Below, one piece after another: positions 1 to 5,609 of a DNA stretch of 5,609 nucleotides. The stretch comes from an uncultured Ilumatobacter sp. (GTDB taxonomy: Bacteria; Actinomycetota; Acidimicrobiia; Acidimicrobiales; Ilumatobacteraceae). Numbering within the stretch: position 1 is the stretch's first letter; each line of letters begins with the position of its first letter. The DNA is taken from contig CALICC010000258.1 in the NCBI GenBank assembly GCA_938049325.1, positions 1 through 5,609 of the forward strand, given 5' to 3'. Both the position numbers and the translations under genes were made by a program. The notes beneath the pieces were generated by a model that saw only the letters and a program-made list of their open reading frames with translations, did not search any database and was not told where the DNA came from.

Positions 1-624
1 GCCTGTGTCGCCGGCGCGACGCGCCCGACCGCCGACGTCATTCGCGCCGGGCTGCGGATCCTCGGCGTCGCACCCGGCGTCGATGCCGTGAGTTCGTCGT
101 TCTTCTTCGTCCTGCCCGACGGCACGCCGCTCGTGTACGGCGATTGTGGCGTGATCCCCGACCCGGACGCCGAGCAACTGGCGTCGATCGCGGTGTCATC
201 GGCGAGCACGTTCCGCCAACTCACCGCCACCGAACCGCGCGTCGCGATGCTGTCGTTCTCCACGCACGGCAGCGCCGAGCATCCCCGCGTCGACAAGATT
301 CGCGCCGCGACCGCCCACGTCCGAGAGCGAGCCCCCACGCTCGCCATCGACGGCGAACTGCAATTCGATGCCGCCTTCGTCCCCGCCGTCGGCGCCGCAA
401 AGGCTCCCGAATCGTCGGTGGCCGGCACGGCGAATACGTTCATCTTTCCCGATCTCGACAGCGGCAATATCGCATACAAGATCACCGAGCGGCTCGGTGG
501 CGCCCGAGCTTTCGGTCCTCTCCTGCAGGGTCTCGACGGGGTGCTGCACGACTTGTCGCGCGGGTGCACGAGCGACGACATCGTCAACGTCGCAACCATC
601 GCCGCACTCCAAGCGACGACGTGA
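1..624 (+). CDS. pta: Phosphate acetyltransferase, C-terminal part (5' end cut by window edge)
   Basis: Pta interconverts acetyl phosphate plus CoA and acetyl-CoA plus phosphate in the cytoplasm. The frame is open from base 1, and 207 residues are visible up to the TGA stop at 622-624. They form the second half or more of the PTA_PTB catalytic domain. Family motifs in order are SSSFFFVLPDG (residues 31-41), SFSTHGSAEHPRVDK (85-99), DGELQFDAAFVP (118-129), FPDLDSGNIAYK (149-160) and DLSRGCTSDDIVN (184-196). The last of these and the STHGSAEHP stretch distinguish it from phosphate butyryltransferase. Whether the missing N-terminus carries the extra regulatory domains of long Pta proteins (about 700 residues) or is the short form (about 330) cannot be seen. 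A GTG at 88 is internal to the conserved domain and is not the start. With xsc nearby, the likely job is converting Xsc-made acetyl phosphate to acetyl-CoA, though a housekeeping acetate role is also possible. Confidence 0.95.
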   Translation, partial: ACVAGATRPTADVIRAGLRILGVAPGVDAVSSSFFFVLPDGTPLVYGDCGVIPDPDAEQLASIAVSSASTFRQLTATEPRVAMLSFSTHGSAEHPRVDKIRAATAHVRERAPTLAIDGELQFDAAFVPAVGAAKAPESSVAGTANTFIFPDLDSGNIAYKITERLGGARAFGPLLQGLDGVLHDLSRGCTSDDIVNVATIAALQATT

Positions 625-692
625 CGTTCGCCCTCTGATCTGCGCCTCGGCGCCCTCGCCCGATACGGTCGGCCCTCGAACACCTGAGAACC
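625..692 (+). promoter_or_regulatory. Short pta-tetR spacer with weak candidate promoter
   Basis: This 68-base gap separates pta from the tetR gene. It contains TACGGT at 664-669, which fits the loose actinobacterial -10 form TANNNT and would place a transcript start about 17 bases before the ATG. No convincing -35 is present. A small inverted repeat, CCGA (660-663) and TCGG (669-672), brackets this -10 and could be half-sites for autorepression, but 4-bp arms are easily found by chance. The only ribosome-binding candidate before the ATG is a weak GAGAA at 686-690. Read-through from pta is equally possible. Confidence 0.2.
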
Positions 693-1271
693 ATGGCAAC
701 ACCACGACAACCGCTCGACGCCGACCAGGTGATCGACACAGCCGCAGCGCTGGCCGATCGCGACGGATTCGAGTCCATCACGCTGACCCGAGTTGCCAAG
801 GAGCTCGGCGTTCGCCAGCCTGCGCTGTACCGCCACATCGATAGCTACCAGGGACTCGTCCGCAGCCTGAGCTTGCGCGGACGCGAGATGCTCGCCACCG
901 CCATGGCCGACGCCGCGATCGGGGTCTCAGGCGACGAAGCCGTCGCCGCAATTGGTCACGCCTGGCGCTCGGTTGCCGCCGAATTTCCTGGCGTGTACGC
1001 GGCCACCGATCGTCACCCGTGCACCGGTGACGATGAGCTCGAGGCAGCGGTCGACCGCATCGTCGAAGTGATCGCGATGACCTTGACGAGCTTCGAACTC
1101 GACGATGAGAACCGGATCCACGCGGCCCGCACGCTCCGCTCGGCGTTCCACGGGTTCACGCACATCGAGATGTGCGATGGCCACCCCCACTCGACCGACC
1201 CGGACGACACATTCGATCACATGCTCGAGTTGCTGTGCGCCGGGATCCGCCATCAGCAGCGCGTGTCGTAG
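693..1271 (+). CDS. TetR/AcrR-family transcriptional regulator with WHG-type C-terminal domain
   Basis: This 192-residue protein is a cytoplasmic DNA-binding regulator, most likely a ligand-released repressor. The N-terminal TetR domain covers about residues 10-58: a first helix (DQVIDTAAALADRDG, 11-25) and the helix-turn-helix ITLTRVAKELGVRQPALYRHI (29-49), ending in the family-typical LYRHI recognition helix. The C-terminal part matches the WHG class (TetR_C_33): AWRSVAAEFPGVYAAT at 90-105, a LRSAFHGFTHIE segment at 148-159 and a DDTFDHMLELLCAGI helix at 171-185. Length is normal for the family. The ATG at 693 places the first helix at the usual distance from the N-terminus, though the ribosome-binding site is poor. 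It follows pta on the same strand and converges on the flavoprotein gene with a 4-base gap. Cys110, Cys161 and several nearby histidines (H108, H157, H164, H166) are notable in the ligand region. The ligand and targets are unknown; control of pta, xsc or the flavoprotein gene is plausible from position only. Confidence 0.93.
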   Translation: MATPRQPLDADQVIDTAAALADRDGFESITLTRVAKELGVRQPALYRHIDSYQGLVRSLSLRGREMLATAMADAAIGVSGDEAVAAIGHAWRSVAAEFPGVYAATDRHPCTGDDELEAAVDRIVEVIAMTLTSFELDDENRIHAARTLRSAFHGFTHIEMCDGHPHSTDPDDTFDHMLELLCAGIRHQQRVS

Positions 1272-1275
1272 CGGA

Positions 1276-4113
1276 TCAGCGCAGCGCGTCGGCCAGCACC
1301 TGGACCGGGTGCGTGAGCACGTGACCGAACCGCTCTGCCTGACTCCGACACGAGAAGCCGCTCGCGCATCGGACAACCGGACCGAACGAGTCGAGCCGTG
1401 GTCGCCAGCCAAGGTCGAACAGCGCGGCTGACATCTCTTGGTGCTCGGTTTCGTGGCCAAAGATCCCGGCCATGCCGCAGCACGTCGTCGACTCGACCTG
1501 CACCTCGAACCCCGCCGCTTCGAGCATTGTTCGGTAGAGGTCTGTTCGTTCCGGCGTGAGGCTGACCTCGGTGCAGTGTTCGAACAACTGGGCAACACCA
1601 CGGATCGCTCGGTTCGGCAGCGACGCGACCCGTGGCGCGAGATACTCGGCAAGACCGATGGTCGACGCGTGCGGAAAGCTCGGATCCATCGAGGCGTACT
1701 CGTGCGCCCCGAGCAACGAGACCGCCGGCTCGACGATGACGAGCGGCAAGCCGAACCCAGCGAGCGCCTCGACCGAGCGGCGCTGCGCACGAACCGCGCG
1801 CTCGAAGCGAGCGCGCCGACCGGTCACATGGTCGAACTTGCCTGACGGAACGAATGAAGCAACTGCAGGTCGCTCCCCCACGGCGCGCAAGACGTCGATG
1901 GTCGCGGCCAGCACGTCGGGCTCGATGTACGAAGTGAACGCATCGGGCAGGACCACCACGGTTGCATCACCGGTGCCAGTCTTTCCGTCGACGGTCGGTA
2001 CCCGCAGGTCGGCGAGGCGACGCGCAGCAGAACGACTCGGCAGGTCGGGAAGATCCACGATGCCCAACGTTCGGCCCAGCGCCGCCGCTGCGGCCCGTTG
2101 CAGGGGACGCGCCGCTGGGCCCAGCCGTTGAGCGATCGGAAGCATCGACTCGAAGCGGCTGAGGGCGGCATTGCGGATACGACGGCGAGGCGATCGTTCA
2201 CCGTGGCACTCGAGGAACCTCGACTTCAGCTCGGGGATGTCGACCTCGACGGGGCACCGTCCGGTGCACGCTCCACACGACAGACACTGGTGCATCGAGT
2301 CGGCGAGGTCCGCGGCGAGCTCGGTGTCGTCGGGGTGCTGCAGCCAGGCTCGAATCATGTCGGCGCGCCCCTTGGGCGACAAGCGCGGATCGTTGGTCAC
2401 CTTGAACGACGGACACATCACCTCAGCGCCACCCCAGTGGTGACAGATGCCGTTGCCGTTGCACGCGAACGCCGAGTCGAACTCGGCCCGCTGCGCGGCG
2501 GCGACCTGGCGATCTCGGTGCACCCGGAGCGGCACCTCGTCGATGCGCACGATCGGTGCCTCCACGTCGACCGGGGTGTAGAGCTTGCCGGGATTCATCA
2601 CGTTGCCAGGATCGAACGCTGTCTTGATCAAGCGCATGCGTTGAACGATCGATTCGTCGAGGTCCAGGTACTCACCGCGAAAGCCTCGACCGTGCTCACC
2701 CCAGAGGACTCCACCGAACCGGCCGACGAGCGCCGCGACCTCATCGGAGATCGTGCGCAACAAGCGCTCGTGGTCAGGATCGAGCAGGTCGAGGGCAGGA
2801 CGGACGTGCACGCATCCGACATCGGCGTGACCGAACATCCCGTAGCTGAGTCCATGGTGGTCGAGCACGTCGCGAAACTCGCGAACAAACGCTTCCAGCC
2901 GATGCGGCGGCACCGCGCAGTCCTCGACGAACGCGACTGAGCGACGACCGCTCACGGCCTGGCCGAGCAGTCCGACCGCGTCGGCGCGCACCTTCCACAC
3001 TGCGGCGATGTCGGCCGGGTCGGAGGTGACGGCGAGCGCAGTCGCCCCTGCAACGTGCGCAAGCACGTCGCGCAGCTGCTCGACCCCGGCAACGCCATCG
3101 AATTCCATCAGGAGCAACGACCCTCGTTGGAGATCGGCGCCACCGTCGCGCAGCAGCGCAGCGAGGCGCGGGAACGACGGCGAGGCGGTCGCCAACGAGA
3201 TCGTTCGTTCGTCGAGGCATTCGATCGCGGTCGGCTTCGTCTCCTTCAACCGATTCGAGTCGCGGATCGCCTCCTCGAAGCTGTCGTAGGAGATGACGGC
3301 CAGGTGCGGGTCGTCGGCAACCGGTGAGAGTTCCAGCTCGATCCGTGCGATGAGAGCCAGCGTTCCCTCGGCGCCCGCCAGCAACTTGGTCGTGTCGAGA
3401 TCGCCGTGACCGGTGGTTGCTCCAGTGAGGTTGTATCCCGTGAAGCCGCGCGGAATGTCGGGGAAGGCCGACCGGTCGACACCGGCGACAGCCAACCGGA
3501 GCTGCCGATGGAGGTCGCCGACGCGATCGGTGCGCGAGCACAGCACGTCGAGCTCGGCCCGATCGAGCGGTCGGAACGTCCAAGGCGTTCCGTCCGCGAG
3601 CACTGCGTCGATCGAGCGCACGTGATCGTTGGTCCGGCCGTGGACGAGCGAACCCTTGCCCGCTGCGTCGGTCGACACCATGCCGCCGATGGTGGCGCGC
3701 GTCGCCGTCGAGACGTGCGGCGCGAAGAACAAACCCTGCGGGCGAAGCTCGGCATTCAGTTGGTCCAAGACCACACCCGGCTCGACTACTGCGGTGCGGG
3801 CTGCAACATCGATCGACACGATGCTGTTCATCGCACGGCGAGTGTCGACCACGATCCCGTTGGTCAAACTCTGGCCGTTGGTGCCGGTTCCACCACCGCG
3901 AGCGACCAGCTCGAACGGTCGGTCGAGCGTGTGGTTCGCCTGAACGATGGCAACGAGGTCGTCGACAGACCGCGGCACCACCACACCTGTCGGCTCGAGC
4001 TGGTACACCGAGTTGTCGGTGCCGTAGACCACCTGCCCGGCGCGGTCGTGTTCGACGTCGCCGCAGAACCCGGCGCTGCGCAACGCTGTCTCGAAGCTCG
4101 CCAGGTGACTCAC
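1276..4113 (-). CDS. ydiJ: YdiJ-type FAD-binding and 4Fe-4S D-2-hydroxyacid dehydrogenase (fusion flavoprotein)
   Basis: A 945-residue fusion of an FAD-linked 2-hydroxyacid oxidase with iron-sulfur domains. It is expected to oxidise a D-2-hydroxyacid to the 2-oxoacid and pass electrons on to a carrier. The FAD-binding PCMH domain spans about 35-230 (ARGGGTGTNGQSL at 71-83; TIGGMVSTDAAG at 141-152; HGRTNDHV at 158-165). The substrate domain spans about 245-515 (LLAGAEGTLA; GHADVGCVHVRP at 428-439; GEHGRG at 472-477; DPGNVMNPGKLY at 501-512). Iron-sulfur ligands are CNGNGIC plus MCP (C551, C557, C567) and CLSCGACTGRCP (C610, C613, C616, C620). The C-terminal cysteine-rich half keeps C847, CCG at 878-880, C916 and C922. 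The CNGNG, SPKGRA and SCRSQ signatures point to the YdiJ subfamily; E. coli YdiJ is reported as a D-2-hydroxyglutarate dehydrogenase. The GTG at 4113 was chosen because translation further upstream runs antisense into xsc. GAGG lies only 2 bases before it, so the start is less certain than the gene. Real substrate unknown. Confidence 0.9.
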   Translation of the reverse strand: MSHLASFETALRSAGFCGDVEHDRAGQVVYGTDNSVYQLEPTGVVVPRSVDDLVAIVQANHTLDRPFELVARGGGTGTNGQSLTNGIVVDTRRAMNSIVSIDVAARTAVVEPGVVLDQLNAELRPQGLFFAPHVSTATRATIGGMVSTDAAGKGSLVHGRTNDHVRSIDAVLADGTPWTFRPLDRAELDVLCSRTDRVGDLHRQLRLAVAGVDRSAFPDIPRGFTGYNLTGATTGHGDLDTTKLLAGAEGTLALIARIELELSPVADDPHLAVISYDSFEEAIRDSNRLKETKPTAIECLDERTISLATASPSFPRLAALLRDGGADLQRGSLLLMEFDGVAGVEQLRDVLAHVAGATALAVTSDPADIAAVWKVRADAVGLLGQAVSGRRSVAFVEDCAVPPHRLEAFVREFRDVLDHHGLSYGMFGHADVGCVHVRPALDLLDPDHERLLRTISDEVAALVGRFGGVLWGEHGRGFRGEYLDLDESIVQRMRLIKTAFDPGNVMNPGKLYTPVDVEAPIVRIDEVPLRVHRDRQVAAAQRAEFDSAFACNGNGICHHWGGAEVMCPSFKVTNDPRLSPKGRADMIRAWLQHPDDTELAADLADSMHQCLSCGACTGRCPVEVDIPELKSRFLECHGERSPRRRIRNAALSRFESMLPIAQRLGPAARPLQRAAAAALGRTLGIVDLPDLPSRSAARRLADLRVPTVDGKTGTGDATVVVLPDAFTSYIEPDVLAATIDVLRAVGERPAVASFVPSGKFDHVTGRRARFERAVRAQRRSVEALAGFGLPLVIVEPAVSLLGAHEYASMDPSFPHASTIGLAEYLAPRVASLPNRAIRGVAQLFEHCTEVSLTPERTDLYRTMLEAAGFEVQVESTTCCGMAGIFGHETEHQEMSAALFDLGWRPRLDSFGPVVRCASGFSCRSQAERFGHVLTHPVQVLADALR

Positions 4114-4192
4114 GTCCTCATGATCCCACGGCGCTTGCTCAGACCCGTCGACCCCAGCACTCGACCTGAAACTAGACCTTCTCACGGAACCG

Positions 4193-4205
4193 TTAGAGGG
4201 TCTAA
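4193..4205. promoter_or_regulatory. Candidate operator palindrome TTAGA-GGG-TCTAA
   Basis: Two perfect 5-bp arms (TTAGA and TCTAA) flank a 3-base centre. AT-rich arms stand out in this GC-rich sequence. A further copy of the half-site, TAGACC at 4173-4178, repeats the TAGA core 21 bp upstream (4173 versus 4194), close to two helical turns. It also matches the opposite-strand reading of the right arm (TTAGACC). The position over the candidate xsc -10 and within the divergent gap suggests a repressor or activator site serving both genes. The binding protein is unknown; the TetR protein in this window is one candidate. Confidence 0.4.
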
Positions 4206-4214
4206 GCTGGCAAG

Positions 4215-4262
4215 ATGTCCGACGTGGACAACCGCACACCTCACACATTGGAGACTCCATGA
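4215..4262 (+). CDS. Possible 15-codon leader peptide overlapping the xsc start
   Basis: An ATG at 4215 opens a 15-codon frame (MSDVDNRTPHTLETP) ending in a TGA at 4260-4262 that overlaps the xsc ATG in the arrangement ATGA. Such overlaps usually mean translational coupling. The ATG lies 6 bases after the candidate -10 TAAGCT, so the mRNA could begin at or near this ATG and be read as leaderless, which is common in actinobacteria. It has no visible Shine-Dalgarno site. The peptide carries no run of one amino acid that would suggest classic attenuation. A chance frame of this length is quite possible. Confidence 0.25.
   Translation: MSDVDNRTPHTLETP
4250..4253 (+). promoter_or_regulatory. Ribosome-binding site of xsc
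   Basis: GGAG ends 5 bases before the ATG at 4259, a normal spacing. The alternative in-frame ATG at 4268 (giving MTPSEAF) would lie 14 bases away, so this site decides the start in favour of 4259. Confidence 0.65.
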
Positions 4263-5609
4263 CCCGCATGACCCCGAGCGAAGCGTTCGTCGAGACCATG
4301 GTCGCCAACGGCGTCGACACCACCTTCGGGATCATGGGGTCGGCATTCATGGACGCGATGGACATCTTCGCCCCCGCCGGCATCCGGCTCGTGCCGGTCG
4401 TTCACGAGCAGGGAGCGGCGCACATGGCCGACGGTTACGCCCGTGTCTCGGGCCGCCACGGCGTCGTCATCGGCCAGAACGGGCCGGGCATCTCCAACTG
4501 CGTGACCGCGATCGCCGCTGCGTTCTGGGCGCACTCGCCCGTCGTCATGATCACGCCGCAAACCGGCTCGATGGGCATCGGGCTCGGTGGCTTCCAAGAA
4601 GCCAACCAGCTCCCGATGTTCGAAGAGTTCACCAAGTACCAGGGCCAGGTCGACAACGAGAACCGCATGGCCGAGATCACCGCTCGGTGCTTCGACCGCG
4701 CCCAGTCGGAAATGGGCCCGACCCAGCTGAACATCCCGCGTGACCGCTTCTACGGCGACATCGACGTCGAGATCCCCGAGCCGATGGTCCTCGACCGCGG
4801 CGCCGGTGGCGAGAAGTCGCTCGACGCCGCCGCCGAGATGCTCGCCGCTGCCGAATTCCCGGTGCTGCTGTCGGGCGGCGGTGTGGTGCAGGGCGATGCA
4901 ATGGACGAGTGCATCGCACTCGCCGAGCGCCTCAAGTGTCCGGTCGTCAACAGCTACCTCCACAACGACTCGTTCCCGAAGTCGCACGAGCAGTGGTGCG
5001 GCCCGCTCGGATACCAAGGCTCGAAGGCTGCGATGAAACTCATTGCCAAGGCCGACGTGGTGATCGCCCTGGGCTCGCGGCTCGGACCATTTGGAACGTT
5101 GCCGCAACATGGCATGGACTACTGGCCTGCCGACGCCAAGATCATCCAGGTCGACGCCGACAACAAGATGCTCGGCCTCGTGAAGAAGATCTCGGTCGGT
5201 ATCCACGGCGACGCCGGCGCCGCCGCCACCGCACTCGTCAAGCGCCTCGATGGCAAGACGCTGGTGTGCGACGCGACGGCTGACGAACGCCTGGCCACGA
5301 TGAAGGCCGAACAGAACGCATGGGAGGCCGAACTCGACGAATGGACACACGAGAAGGACGACTTCAGCCTCGACATGATCGCGGAAGCCGAGGCCGAGCG
5401 CGACCAGGACGGCTCCAATTGGCAGCACCCGCGCCAGGTGCTGCGTGAACTCGAAAAGGCGATGCCGCCACGTGCGATGGTCTCGACCGACATCGGCAAC
5501 ATCAACTCTGTTGCCAACAGCTACCTGCGCTTCGATGAGCCACGGTCGTTCTTCGCACCGATGTCGTGGGGCAACTGCGGCTACGCGCTGCCCACCATCA
5601 TCGGCGCCA
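4259..5609 (+). CDS. xsc: Sulfoacetaldehyde acetyltransferase, N-terminal 450 residues (3' end cut by window edge)
   Basis: Xsc (EC 2.3.3.15) is a cytoplasmic thiamine-diphosphate enzyme that converts sulfoacetaldehyde plus phosphate to acetyl phosphate and sulfite, the step that breaks the C-S bond in taurine, isethionate and sulfolactate degradation. About three quarters of the usual length (near 590 residues) is present. The ThDP N-terminal pyrimidine-binding domain covers about 4-170, with the cofactor-activating glutamate at E50 in HEQGAAHMADGYAR (49-62) and GQNGPGISN at 72-80. The central domain covers about 185-335, with Xsc-specific NSYLHNDSFP (231-240) and CGPLGYQGSKAAMKL (247-261), then GPFGTLPQHGMDYWP (276-290). 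The C-terminal domain begins with HPRQVLRELEKAMP (390-403), STDIGNINSVANSYLRF (409-425) and GNCGYALPTIIGA (438-450). The GDG...N diphosphate-binding motif should lie just past the edge. These blocks separate it from acetolactate synthase and other ThDP relatives. It is divergent from the flavoprotein gene; pta on the same strand supplies the next step. Confidence 0.96.
   Translation, partial: MTRMTPSEAFVETMVANGVDTTFGIMGSAFMDAMDIFAPAGIRLVPVVHEQGAAHMADGYARVSGRHGVVIGQNGPGISNCVTAIAAAFWAHSPVVMITPQTGSMGIGLGGFQEANQLPMFEEFTKYQGQVDNENRMAEITARCFDRAQSEMGPTQLNIPRDRFYGDIDVEIPEPMVLDRGAGGEKSLDAAAEMLAAAEFPVLLSGGGVVQGDAMDECIALAERLKCPVVNSYLHNDSFPKSHEQWCGPLGYQGSKAAMKLIAKADVVIALGSRLGPFGTLPQHGMDYWPADAKIIQVDADNKMLGLVKKISVGIHGDAGAAATALVKRLDGKTLVCDATADERLATMKAEQNAWEAELDEWTHEKDDFSLDMIAEAEAERDQDGSNWQHPRQVLRELEKAMPPRAMVSTDIGNINSVANSYLRFDEPRSFFAPMSWGNCGYALPTIIGA

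Larger units (their letters stand above)
4114..4258. promoter_or_regulatory. Divergent promoter region between the flavoprotein gene and xsc
   Basis: This 145-base region must hold the promoters of both outward-reading genes. For the minus-strand gene, TAGTTT (plus-strand positions 4169-4174) fits TANNNT and would give a leader of roughly 50 bases. For xsc, TAAGCT at 4203-4208 fits TANNNT and would start transcription near 4215. Neither has a good TTGACA-like -35, which suggests activator dependence or an unusual sigma factor, or that these assignments are wrong. A palindrome at 4193-4205 overlaps the xsc -10 and sits where the -35 of the minus-strand promoter would be. Confidence 0.5.

Noticed and set aside
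642..653. GCGCC-TC-GGCGC inverted repeat as a pta terminator
   Set aside because: The loop is only 2 bases, the stem is short, and no T-tract follows, so it is not a credible terminator.
927..1790. 287-codon minus-strand open frame over tetR and the 3' end of the flavoprotein gene
   Set aside because: It is antisense to the TetR ligand domain and out of frame in the flavoprotein gene, with Ser/Arg-rich low-complexity translation.
1831..1857. Missing CCG cysteines in the first half of the flavoprotein C-terminal cysteine-rich region, as a sign of gene decay
   Set aside because: The residues at 752-760 read ASFVPSGKF instead of a CCG motif, but as I recall YdiJ-type proteins likewise have a PNGK-like segment here. 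The second half keeps CCG (878-880) and C916/C922, so this looks like a subfamily trait.
2098..2940. 280-codon plus-strand open frame inside the flavoprotein gene
   Set aside because: It is antisense to the iron-sulfur and substrate domains, whose cysteine motifs are intact on the minus strand. No motif of its own.
4114..4383. 90-residue upstream extension of the minus-strand flavoprotein frame
   Set aside because: The extension would run antisense into xsc codons and across the divergent promoter region. The family homology begins just after the GTG at 4113, and the extension shows no conserved domain.
3406..4743. 445-codon open frame on the plus strand over the flavoprotein gene and the start of xsc
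   Set aside because: It runs through two recognised genes and the divergent intergenic region. The translation is Arg-, His- and Asp-rich with no domain, so it is a shadow frame.
4241..5428. 395-codon open frame on the minus strand across xsc
   Set aside because: It lies entirely antisense to a strongly recognised xsc gene. The translation is rich in D, V, G, H and R without any family motif, as expected for a shadow frame in GC-rich DNA.

Overview
The window is high-GC DNA (GC-rich third codon positions, GTG starts, long antisense shadow frames). Its protein style suggests an actinobacterium, perhaps a marine Acidimicrobiia (Ilumatobacter-like) lineage. That placement rests on sequence style only and is tentative. 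Coding density is high: four genes fill nearly everything, with one meaningful intergenic region (4114-4258).

Layout: (1) 1-624, plus strand, is the C-terminal part of phosphate acetyltransferase (Pta), cut by the left edge. (2) 693-1271, plus strand, is a TetR-family repressor with a WHG-type ligand domain. (3) 1276-4113, minus strand, is a 945-residue flavoprotein/iron-sulfur fusion of the YdiJ (D-2-hydroxyacid dehydrogenase) type, ending only 4 bases from the end of the TetR gene. (4) 4259 to the right edge, plus strand, holds the first 450 codons of sulfoacetaldehyde acetyltransferase (Xsc), divergent from the flavoprotein gene. The 145-base divergent region carries a 13-bp perfect-arm palindrome, candidate -10 elements on both strands, and a 15-codon leader ORF whose stop overlaps the xsc start.

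How they may work together: Xsc is the ThDP enzyme that cleaves sulfoacetaldehyde with phosphate into acetyl phosphate and sulfite, the convergence point for breakdown of taurine, isethionate, sulfolactate and related C2/C3 sulfonates. Pta turns the acetyl phosphate into acetyl-CoA. The two together mark an organosulfonate dissimilation locus. The YdiJ-type enzyme is not a standard partner of Xsc. It may be an unrelated 2-hydroxyglutarate-type dehydrogenase, or an upstream oxidation step acting on a sulfonated 2-hydroxyacid such as 3-sulfolactate. The TetR protein may control the locus. The linkage is visible; the roles of the flavoprotein and the regulator are inference.
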